DNA from: Alphaproteobacteria bacterium
GTDB lineage: Bacteria; Pseudomonadota; Alphaproteobacteria; Rhizobiales; Devosiaceae
Direction: 5' to 3'
Length of the DNA: 16,362 nt
Assembly (NCBI GenBank): GCA_018820005.1
Contig: JAHJOS010000442.1
Coordinates: 1-16,362, forward strand
Shown here: piece after piece, positions 6,784 to 15,339 of the stretch
Position numbering within the stretch: position 1 is the stretch's first letter
How the letters are laid out: every line of letters starts with the position of its first letter
The notes under the pieces: generated by a model
Told to the model about the DNA's origin: nothing
What the model saw: the letters and a program-made list of their open reading frames with translations, nothing else
The model's database searches: none
Program-made: the position numbers and the translations under genes

Positions 6784-7841
6784 CCGATATTTCTGCGCTT
6801 GATACGCCCGCCGTGCTGATCGACATCGACCGGGTCGAGGCCAATCTGGCCCGCACCCAGAGCTATGCCGATAGCCATGGCCTGAGGCTCCGCCCCCATA
6901 TCAAGACCCACAAGCTGCCGCGCTTTGCCAAGCGGGCGATGGAACTGGGCGCGGTGGGCATCACGGTGCAGAAGCTGGGCGAGGCCGAGGTGTTTGCCGA
7001 CGCCGGCATCACCGAAATCTTCCTGCCCTATAACATCATTGGCGCCGCCAAGCTGGCGCGGCTGCGGGCCCTGGCCGAGCGGGTCAATATCAGCGTCACC
7101 GCCGATAGCGTCACCACGGTTGCCGGGCTGTCGGACAGCTTTGCCACGGCCAATAAGCCGCTGACGGTGCTGGTCGAATGCGACACCGGCATGGGCCGCT
7201 GCGGCGTGCAGACGCCCGAAGCCGCCGTTGCCCTGGCGCAGTTGATTGCCGCTTCACCCGGTCTGGTGTTCGGCGGGCTGATGACCTATCCGGCCGCCGG
7301 CCAGGTCGAGGCCAATGCCGCGTGGTTGGCCATGGCCAAGTCCGAACTGATCCGCGCTGGTCTGCCAGCGAACGTGATCTCCAATGGCGGCACCCCCGAC
7401 CTCTGGCGCGCTCATGAGGTAACCGCGGCCACCGAGCATCGGCCGGGCACCTATATCTACATGGACCGCTTCCAGGTCGCCAAAGGCGTCGGTAGCTTCG
7501 CCGATTGCGCGCTGACCGTGTTGGCCACCGTGGTCAGCCGGCCCACCGAAGATCGCGCCATCATCGATGCCGGCTCCAAGGCGCTGACCAGCGATACGCT
7601 GGGCATGACCGGCTTCGGGCTGATCGAGGCCTATCCCGAGGGCGTCATCACCGGGCTCAGCGAAGAGCATGGCACCATCGATCTGTCCAGGTGCAGCAAT
7701 AAGCCGGTGATCGGCGAGACCCTGCGCATCATTCCCAACCACGCCTGCGTGGTCAGCAATCTGTTTGACACGGTCCACCTGATTTCGGGCGATCAGCTCG
7801 TCGAGACCGTTGGCGTCGCGGCCCGCGGCCGGGTGGGGTGA
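6780..7841 (+). CDS. PLP-dependent D-threonine aldolase / D-serine dehydratase family enzyme
   Basis: A 353-residue fold-type III PLP enzyme with an alanine racemase-like N-terminal barrel and a C-terminal D-Ser dehydratase-like domain. RPHIKTHK (38-45) contains the predicted Schiff-base lysine K42. ECDTGMGRCG, ISNGGTPDLW and the PGTYIYMD block are characteristic of the family. The C-terminal metal site reads PNHAC, with H321 and C323. A His-x-Cys pair is the zinc site I recall from chicken D-serine dehydratase, whereas the characterised Alcaligenes D-threonine aldolase uses His-x-Asp. I therefore lean to a D-serine dehydratase-like or related activity, with aldolase as the alternative. The start ATG overlaps the SDR stop (ATGA). 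RidA at the head of the operon fits an enzyme releasing 2-aminoacrylate. Confidence 0.88.
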   Translation: MTDISALDTPAVLIDIDRVEANLARTQSYADSHGLRLRPHIKTHKLPRFAKRAMELGAVGITVQKLGEAEVFADAGITEIFLPYNIIGAAKLARLRALAERVNISVTADSVTTVAGLSDSFATANKPLTVLVECDTGMGRCGVQTPEAAVALAQLIAASPGLVFGGLMTYPAAGQVEANAAWLAMAKSELIRAGLPANVISNGGTPDLWRAHEVTAATEHRPGTYIYMDRFQVAKGVGSFADCALTVLATVVSRPTEDRAIIDAGSKALTSDTLGMTGFGLIEAYPEGVITGLSEEHGTIDLSRCSNKPVIGETLRIIPNHACVVSNLFDTVHLISGDQLVETVGVAARGRVG

Positions 7842-7865
7842 CGATCCCGGCATGGCCGCTATAGT
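7838..7865 (+). promoter_or_regulatory. Possible promoter giving a leaderless glycosylase transcript
   Basis: GTGACG (7838-7843) and TATAGT (7860-7865) are 16 bases apart. The -10 box ends 6 bases before the ATG at 7872, so transcription could begin at the start codon itself. No Shine-Dalgarno site is visible there, which fits a leaderless mRNA. Weak -35. Confidence 0.3.
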
Positions 7866-7871
7866 GCGCCC

Positions 7872-8441
7872 ATGCTGGCCCCGTCCTTTTTTGACCGTCC
7901 CGCCGAAACCGTCGCGCCCGAGCTGATCGGGGCAACGCTGCTGGTCGATGGCGTCGGTGGCCTTCTGGTCGAGCTCGAAGCCTATGATCAGGCCGATCCC
8001 GCCTCGCACAGCTTTCGCGGGCCGACGCCGCGCAATGCCGCCATGTTCGGCCCGCCCGGCCATGCCTATGTCTACAAGATCTATGGCATCCACTGGTGCC
8101 TCAACATCGTCTGCCAGACCGGCAGCGCATTGTTGATCCGCGCTCTGGAGCCGACCGAGGGCCTTATGCAGATGCACGAGCGGCGCGGCGGTGTGGCCGC
8201 CGCCCAGCTCTGTTCGGGCCCGGGCAAATTGTGCCAGGCGCTGGCGGTTGATCGCCGGCACGATAGTCTGTCGCTGGCCGAGGCGCCGTTTGCGTTGTAC
8301 GCGGCCACGGCAAGGGCCATGGTCCGCACCGGGCCGCGCATCGGCATCACCAAGGGTGTCGACACGCCTTGGCGCTTTGCTTTGGCGGGCTCGCGCTTTC
8401 TCAGCAAGCCCATGCCAGCGGTGGAGAGGGGGCAGGGTTGA
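7872..8441 (+). CDS. DNA-3-methyladenine glycosylase (AAG/MPG family)
   Basis: A 189-residue base-excision repair enzyme that removes alkylated purines such as 3-methyladenine and related damaged bases. The family core is clear: VELEAYDQADPASHSF at 33-48, where E36 and Y38 align with the catalytic Glu125 and flipping-pocket Tyr127 of human AAG. It is followed by RNAAMFGPPGHAYVYKIYG and the CSGPGKLCQAL block. Length is normal for bacterial members, which lack the human N-terminal extension. It starts 30 bases after the PLP enzyme, on the same strand, but its function is unrelated to that operon and it may have its own promoter. recQ begins 48 bases after its stop, so the two repair genes could be cotranscribed. 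Confidence 0.95.
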   Translation: MLAPSFFDRPAETVAPELIGATLLVDGVGGLLVELEAYDQADPASHSFRGPTPRNAAMFGPPGHAYVYKIYGIHWCLNIVCQTGSALLIRALEPTEGLMQMHERRGGVAAAQLCSGPGKLCQALAVDRRHDSLSLAEAPFALYAATARAMVRTGPRIGITKGVDTPWRFALAGSRFLSKPMPAVERGQG

Positions 8442-8447
8442 CCCCAT

Positions 8448-8460
8448 GCCGCCTTGCGGC
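8448..8460. repeat. Short GC hairpin between glycosylase and recQ
   Basis: GCCGC and GCGGC pair around a CTT loop, 6 bases after the glycosylase stop. No T-run follows. It may modestly attenuate transcription or protect the RNA end. Confidence 0.25.
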
Positions 8461-8489
8461 GCACCCCGCGCCTGTGATCCAAGAGCGTC

Positions 8490-10339
<1,850 letters not shown>

Positions 10340-10343
<4 letters not shown>

Positions 10344-11338
10344 CGGATCCCGCTGTAGCCAACGCGCCGGCGCCCTCTCGTCCGCGCTTTGCCGTGCTCG
10401 ACATCGCCCGGGGTGTCGCGATCATCGCGATGATCGCCTACCATCTGTGCTGGGATCTCAGTTTCTTTCGGTTCATCGCACCAGACGTCGGCTATGATCG
10501 CGAATGGGTGATGATCGCCCGCTCGATCCTGGCGGTCTTTTTGTTCCTGGTCGGCATTGGTCTGGTGCTTGGACATGGTCGCGGCATCCGCTGGCCCAGC
10601 TTCTGGCGCCGCACTCTGTTTGTCGTCTCGGGTGCGCTGGCCATCACGCTGGGAACCTGGTTGGTTTTTCCCGACAGCTTTGTCTATTTCGGCGTGCTGC
10701 ATGCCATTGCGCTGTTCAGCCTGCTGGCGCTGCCCTTGATCTTTGTGCCGATCTGGTTGGCAGCACTGGTGGCCGCCGGGGTGATCGCGCTGCCGTTCTT
10801 CTTCAGCGACGCGCTCTTCAACCAAAAGCTGTTTTCCTGGATTGGCTTCTGGCAGGTGCCGCCGCCCACCAATGACCTGGTACCGTTATTTCCCTGGTTC
10901 GGCGCCGTTTTACTGGGGGTGATCGCCGCACGTCTGCTGCTGGCCAGCCCACTTGCACAGCGCCTTGCGGCAATCCAGCCCACTGGTCGCCTGCCGCGCC
11001 TGCTGGCTACGCTTGGCCGGTGGAGCCTTCTGGTCTATCTGTTGCATCAGCCAATCTTGCTGGCCATCATCGCTCCTGCCGCGGGCTTGCTGCACCCCGA
11101 AATCGCCATGCGGCGCACTGATTTCCTCGCGTCCTGCCAATCGACCTGCACCGAGGCCGGCACGACGCCGGCGCTGTGCACCACCTATTGCCAGTGCGGG
11201 CTTGAGGGTGTGGAAGCCGGCGATCTCTGGCATGCGATCTATAGCGGCATGGTCTCGGCCGACGAACAGGCCAAGCTCGATGCTCGCAATCGCCAGTGCT
11301 CGGCACTGATCTATCCCGAGCTCAATGCGCCCCAGTGA
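10340..11338 (+). CDS. DUF1624 / heparan-alpha-glucosaminide N-acetyltransferase-like membrane protein with Cys-rich tail
   Basis: A 332-residue polytopic inner-membrane protein. The N-terminal motif LDIARGVAIIAMIAYHLCWD, with H35 inside the first membrane helix, is the hallmark of the family related to human HGSNAT, which moves acetyl groups from acetyl-CoA across a membrane to amino sugars. About seven hydrophobic segments follow, up to roughly residue 258. The last 70 residues are soluble and contain six cysteines (266, 270, 280, 284, 286, 320) in a C-x3-C-x9-C-x3-C-x-C pattern plus one near the end. The bacterial substrate is unknown; an envelope glycan is plausible. The GTG start overlaps the recQ stop, implying translational coupling despite unrelated function. 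A possible weak terminator follows. Confidence 0.85.
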
Positions 11339-11347
11339 CAAGGGGAC

Positions 11348-11365
11348 CGCAAACTTGCGTTTTTT
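11348..11365 (+). terminator. Candidate intrinsic terminator after the membrane acyltransferase-like gene
   Basis: A short inverted repeat (CGCA, AACT loop, TGCG) is followed immediately by six T residues, 10 bases past the stop. The stem is only 4-5 bp, so it is weak, but hairpin plus T-run is in the right place and is the only such combination I found in the window. Confidence 0.45.
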
Positions 11366-11379
11366 GCTCAAATTCTGTC

Positions 11380-11408
11380 TTGAACGGTAGGCAGAACGGG
11401 CGTTGAAT
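11380..11408 (+). promoter_or_regulatory. Possible promoter of the ABC exporter operon
   Basis: TTGAAC (11380-11385) and TTGAAT (11403-11408) are 17 bases apart. The -35 is good and the -10 matches 4 of 6. It follows the candidate terminator and would leave a leader of about 80 bases. Confidence 0.3.
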
Positions 11409-11413
11409 AACCC

Positions 11414-11429
11414 GACAAGCTGATTTGTC
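11414..11429. promoter_or_regulatory. Inverted repeat, possible operator for the ABC exporter
   Basis: GACAA and TTGTC flank a 6-base spacer, just downstream of the putative -10 element and near the expected transcription start. A repressor bound here would block the exporter promoter. No adjacent regulator gene is in the window. Confidence 0.3.
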
Positions 11430-11496
11430 CGAATGCCGGTGACGGCGATCGCCCGGCCCGTTTGGACCCCACATTATTTGACGTCTGGATACTGCC

Positions 11497-13353
11497 TTGA
11501 CCTCCCACACGGCTGGCCGCGACCGTTCGCGCGGCGATGCGCGGGCCCATTTGGCCGCTGCCCACGCTGGCAAGGGCCAGAGCCCACTGGTGCGCATTGC
11601 CCTTTTCTCGCTCCGGCACCCCTGGCAGGCCTCGTTTGCCATCGGGGCCACCATTGTCGCCTCGGTACTGCAATTGCTCATCCCGCGGCTGCTTGGCCAC
11701 GCCGTCGATCAGGCGCAGGGCATTCTGACTACAGCCGGGGAGGGCGCTGAACAGGCGCTATTCTGGAGCGCCATGACTTTGCTGGCGGTTTCGGTGGCGC
11801 GCGGCGTCTTCACGCTGCTGCAGAACTATTTCTCGGAAAGCGTGGGCCACCATGTTGGCTATGAGCTGCGGCTGGCGTTTTACGACAAGGTGCAGAAGCT
11901 GTCCTATTCCTACCACGACAAGATCCATACCGGCGATCTGATCACCATGGGTCTGCTCGATCTTGATGGCGTGCGCATGTTCTTTGCCACGGGCATGGTG
12001 CGCGTGGTGCTGCTCTCGGTGCTGATCGGGGTGGGCGCCTATATGCTGTTGACCACCGATGTGGTGCTGGGCCTGTTGGCGCTGAGTTTTGTCCCCTTCG
12101 TTGCCTGGCGCTCCTCGGTGGCACAGCTCACTTTGCGTGCCACCTGGATTGCCCTGCAGGATAAACTCTCCGGCCTGACCCGGGTGATGGAAGAAAATCT
12201 GGGCGGCATTCGCGTGGTGCGGGCTTTTTCGGCGCAGGATTTCGAGCTGGCCAAATTCGACGACGCTTCACGCGCAGCGCTTGAGTTGTCCCATCAGCGC
12301 GTAGACGTGCGTGTGCGCAACACCAGCGCCATGACCTTCTCGTTCTTTGCAGCTATGGGACTGGTGCTGTGGTTCGGCGGCAACAAGGTGATAGCAGGCG
12401 AGATGAGCGTTGGCACACTCGCCTCGTTCCTGACCTTCATGACCATCCTGCAGATGCCGGTTCGCCAGCTCGGTCTTATGGTCAATTCGTTTGCCCGCGC
12501 CTCCATCTGCGGCGATCGACTGTTCAGCTTTTTTGATGAGCCACTGGCTATCGATGATGCCCCCGGCGCCACCGACCTGGTGGTCGGCGAGGGCACGCTG
12601 CGCTTTGATGACGTGCACTTCACCTATCCCGGCGCAACCCATCCCACCCTTGATGGCGTGAGCTTTGAAGCAAGGGCCGGTCAGACGGTGGGTATTGTCG
12701 GGGCACCCGGCGCTGGCAAGTCGACGCTCGCCCATCTGATTCCGCGCTTTTACGACATCGACAGCGGCAGCATTACCCTTGATGGGCAGGACGTCAGCAA
12801 GGTTACCCTGCAGTCGTTGCGTCGGGCCGTTGCCGTGGTGCAGCAGGATACGTTCCTGTTCACCACCACCATCGAGAACAACATTGCCTATGGCGATCCC
12901 TGGTCCAAGGAGACCAAGATCGAAAAGGCGGCTGAAAGCGCCCAACTGCACAATTACATCATGGGTCTGCCGGCCGGCTATGACACTGTGGTGGGCGAGC
13001 GTGGTGTGTCGCTCTCGGGTGGCCAGCGCCAGCGGCTCTCGATCGCCCGCAGCCTGGTGCTCAAGCCCGCAGTGATGGTTTTCGACGATTCGACCGCCGC
13101 CATCGATGCGGGTACCGAACATCGCATCCGCAGTGCTATCCGCCGCTATGCCAAGGACAGGGTCACCCTGGTGATTTCCCATCGTCTCAGTTCTTTGCTG
13201 CACGCCGATACAATCCTGTTTCTTGAGGATGGCAAGATCGTCGAACAAGGCAGCCACGAGGAACTGCTGGCCCTGGGTGGGCGCTATCGGGCTCTTTATG
13301 AGCTGCAGACCCGCCCCGTCGAAGACATCGAACTGGGGAGCGCCGCCCAATGA
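11497..13353 (+). CDS. ABC exporter half-transporter with degenerate Walker B (first subunit)
   Basis: A 618-residue fusion of an exporter-type membrane domain (six predicted helices, about residues 40-325) and an ATPase domain. Walker A is GAPGAGKST at 402-410 (K408), the Q-loop VVQQDTFLF is present, the signature LSGGQ is at 506-510, and Walker B ends D530-D531, so Asp replaces the catalytic Glu. The switch histidine is in ISHRLS. This combination is known from one subunit of heterodimeric exporters such as TM287/288, BmrCD and MdlAB, where one nucleotide site hydrolyses poorly. The partner gene overlaps by 4 bases. The start is a TTG at 11497, the first candidate after an in-frame stop at 11479; a GTG at 11590 is the alternative. 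Substrate unknown: drugs, lipids or peptides are all possible. Confidence 0.92.
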   Translation: MTSHTAGRDRSRGDARAHLAAAHAGKGQSPLVRIALFSLRHPWQASFAIGATIVASVLQLLIPRLLGHAVDQAQGILTTAGEGAEQALFWSAMTLLAVSVARGVFTLLQNYFSESVGHHVGYELRLAFYDKVQKLSYSYHDKIHTGDLITMGLLDLDGVRMFFATGMVRVVLLSVLIGVGAYMLLTTDVVLGLLALSFVPFVAWRSSVAQLTLRATWIALQDKLSGLTRVMEENLGGIRVVRAFSAQDFELAKFDDASRAALELSHQRVDVRVRNTSAMTFSFFAAMGLVLWFGGNKVIAGEMSVGTLASFLTFMTILQMPVRQLGLMVNSFARASICGDRLFSFFDEPLAIDDAPGATDLVVGEGTLRFDDVHFTYPGATHPTLDGVSFEARAGQTVGIVGAPGAGKSTLAHLIPRFYDIDSGSITLDGQDVSKVTLQSLRRAVAVVQQDTFLFTTTIENNIAYGDPWSKETKIEKAAESAQLHNYIMGLPAGYDTVVGERGVSLSGGQRQRLSIARSLVLKPAVMVFDDSTAAIDAGTEHRIRSAIRRYAKDRVTLVISHRLSSLLHADTILFLEDGKIVEQGSHEELLALGGRYRALYELQTRPVEDIELGSAAQ

Positions 13354-15248
13354 GCGCCACCGACCAAGACGACCGCGAGACTGCTGCGTTCCCAGGCCAG
13401 CGCCCGCCGCGCGCCAGTGTAGGCAGCCACCGCATCGAAGAGGAGATCTTCGGCAAGGCCTATGATCCCAAGACCGTACGGCGCATCTGGGCTTTCGTGC
13501 GGCCCTATCGGCTCAAGATCTATCTCTCGATAGGGGCCGTCCTGGTGTTTACCGCCACGCAGCTGGCCATCCCGCTGATCATCGGGCGGGCCATCGACAG
13601 CGGCATGACTCAAGGTGGCAATTCTACCAATCTGCTGTGGGCTGTTGCCGCTTTTGCCGTCGCGGTCATCTTCAATTTCGGCGCCTCCTTCGTGCAGGAG
13701 ACCGAAGTGGGCAAGGTCGCCGAAAATGTGCTGTTCGATATGCGCCGGGCCATGTTCGCCCAGCTGCAGCGCGTCTCGCTCAGCTTTATGGACAAGACTG
13801 AGGTTGGTCGGCTGATGAGCCGGTTGCAGGGTGACGTCAACTCCATGCAGGAGTTCCTTGAAACCTCCGTGATCTCGGTGGGCGACATGGTGCTGCTGGT
13901 GGGCATCGTGGTGGTGTTGCTGACGCTCGACTTCCGCCTGGGCCTGTTGACCCTTTCGACCATGCCGATACTCTTTATCGTGCGCATCTTCTGGCTGCCG
14001 CCAGCCAAGCGCGCCTTCTGGGCAGCGCATGAAACCAATTCGATCACCGCCGGCGCAATGGCCGAAGGCATCAACGGCGTGCGCACAGTGCAGAACCTGG
14101 ATCGCCAGAAGGTCAATTTCGATCTGTTCGACGACAAGGCCTATGCCAATCTGCGCACCCAGCTGACCGGCTCGCGTTTCGCGCAGGTCATGGTCCCCAT
14201 TGTTGACAGTCTCACCGGTATCGCCATGGCCATCGTGGTGGTGGTCGGCGGCTCACTGGTGCTAAATGGCGGCCTCGAAATCGGCGTCATCGTGGCCTTC
14301 CTGTTCTACATCCAGCGTTTCTTTGACCCGATCCGATCGCTGACGATGCAATATTCAATCATGCAGCGCGCCATGACCTCGGGCCGTCGCATCACTGAAG
14401 TGCTCGATATTCCGGCGTCCATCAACGACAAGCCCGACGCCATCACGCTGACGCGCGACATGGATGGGTCGGTCGAGTTCGCGAACGTCAACTTCGCCTA
14501 TGACCCGGACCGCCCAGTGCTTCGTAACGTCAGCTTCAAGGTCAAGCCCGGCGAGACAGTCGCCCTGGTGGGCCCCACCGGATCGGGCAAGACCAGCGCC
14601 ATGGCGCTGGTGCACCGCTTCTATGAAGTGCAGTCCGGCGCTGTTTTGGTGGGGGGCCATGATGTGCGCGATATCACTCAGCAGTCGCTGGGCGAACAGG
14701 TGGCCATGGTGTTGCAGGAAGCTTTCCTGTTTACCGGCTCGGTGTTCGACAACATCCGCTACAACAAGGCCTCGGCGACACGTGCGGATGTTATCGCCGC
14801 TGCCACGGCGGTAGGCGCGCACGAGTTCATCAGCCGCATGCCGCAGGGCTATGACACAATCCTCGAGCAGCGCGGTTCCAACCTGTCACAGGGCCAGCGC
14901 CAATTGCTCAGCTTTGCGCGCGCATTGGTGGCTGACGCCAAGATCCTGGTACTCGACGAAGCCACCGCCAATATCGACAGCTACACCGAACGCCAGATCC
15001 AGAAGGCGCTGCTGATCCTGCTGAAGGGTCGCACGGGCATGGTGATCGCGCATCGGCTGGCGACGATCCGCGGCGCCGACCGCATCATCGTGCTGCAGAA
15101 CGGCGAAATGATCGAGACGGGCAATCACGACCAGCTCATGGCGCAGGGCGGGCTCTACGCCAAGCTCTACAATATGAACTATGCCAGCTTCGACGATATC
15201 CCCGACGAGTTGGTGGCTGAGGCCAATGCCAGGGCGGCGTCAACCTGA
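13350..15248 (+). CDS. ABC exporter half-transporter, catalytic subunit (second subunit)
   Basis: A 632-residue partner of the preceding protein, with an exporter-type membrane domain (about 45-330) and an ATPase domain. Walker A is GPTGSGKT at 408-415 (K414), the Q-loop VLQEAFLF is present, the signature is LSQGQ at 512-516, Walker B is LVLDEATANID with catalytic E537, and the switch histidine is in IAHRLA. It supplies the functional Walker B for one site; its signature (Gln for the first Gly) completes the degenerate site with the first subunit. The N-terminal 40 residues are charged and contain EEEIFGKAYD, as in other MdlB/MsbA-type subunits. The start ATG overlaps the upstream stop (ATGA), indicating coupled, equimolar synthesis. 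Cargo is not predictable. Confidence 0.93.
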   Translation: MSATDQDDRETAAFPGQRPPRASVGSHRIEEEIFGKAYDPKTVRRIWAFVRPYRLKIYLSIGAVLVFTATQLAIPLIIGRAIDSGMTQGGNSTNLLWAVAAFAVAVIFNFGASFVQETEVGKVAENVLFDMRRAMFAQLQRVSLSFMDKTEVGRLMSRLQGDVNSMQEFLETSVISVGDMVLLVGIVVVLLTLDFRLGLLTLSTMPILFIVRIFWLPPAKRAFWAAHETNSITAGAMAEGINGVRTVQNLDRQKVNFDLFDDKAYANLRTQLTGSRFAQVMVPIVDSLTGIAMAIVVVVGGSLVLNGGLEIGVIVAFLFYIQRFFDPIRSLTMQYSIMQRAMTSGRRITEVLDIPASINDKPDAITLTRDMDGSVEFANVNFAYDPDRPVLRNVSFKVKPGETVALVGPTGSGKTSAMALVHRFYEVQSGAVLVGGHDVRDITQQSLGEQVAMVLQEAFLFTGSVFDNIRYNKASATRADVIAAATAVGAHEFISRMPQGYDTILEQRGSNLSQGQRQLLSFARALVADAKILVLDEATANIDSYTERQIQKALLILLKGRTGMVIAHRLATIRGADRIIVLQNGEMIETGNHDQLMAQGGLYAKLYNMNYASFDDIPDELVAEANARAAST

Positions 15249-15300
15249 GGCCAGGGCGCCGCTTGATCGAGCCTTCGGCTACGGTCTCGCGGCGGCTCAG
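15245..15300. terminator. Multi-part stem-loop after the ABC exporter operon
   Basis: CTGAG (15245-15249) pairs with CTCAG (15296-15300), CGCCGC (15257-15262) with GCGGCG (15289-15294), and an inner AGCC-TTC-GGCT hairpin lies at 15270-15280. It begins at the exporter stop codon. No T-run follows, so intrinsic termination is doubtful; an mRNA 3'-end hairpin is an alternative. Confidence 0.3.
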
Positions 15301-15339
15301 GCGCCATGCTAAGCAAGGGCCATCGGGAGACCCGCAAAA

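Noticed and set aside
11444..11453. GGCGATCGCC palindrome before the ABC exporter.
   Set aside because: Ten-base GC-rich palindromes are expected by chance at this composition, and it lies downstream of the better promoter candidate.
12268..13350. A 360-codon minus-strand open frame opposite the first ABC exporter gene.
   Set aside because: It lies wholly opposite a gene with intact ABC motifs and shows no domain of its own; a codon-bias shadow.
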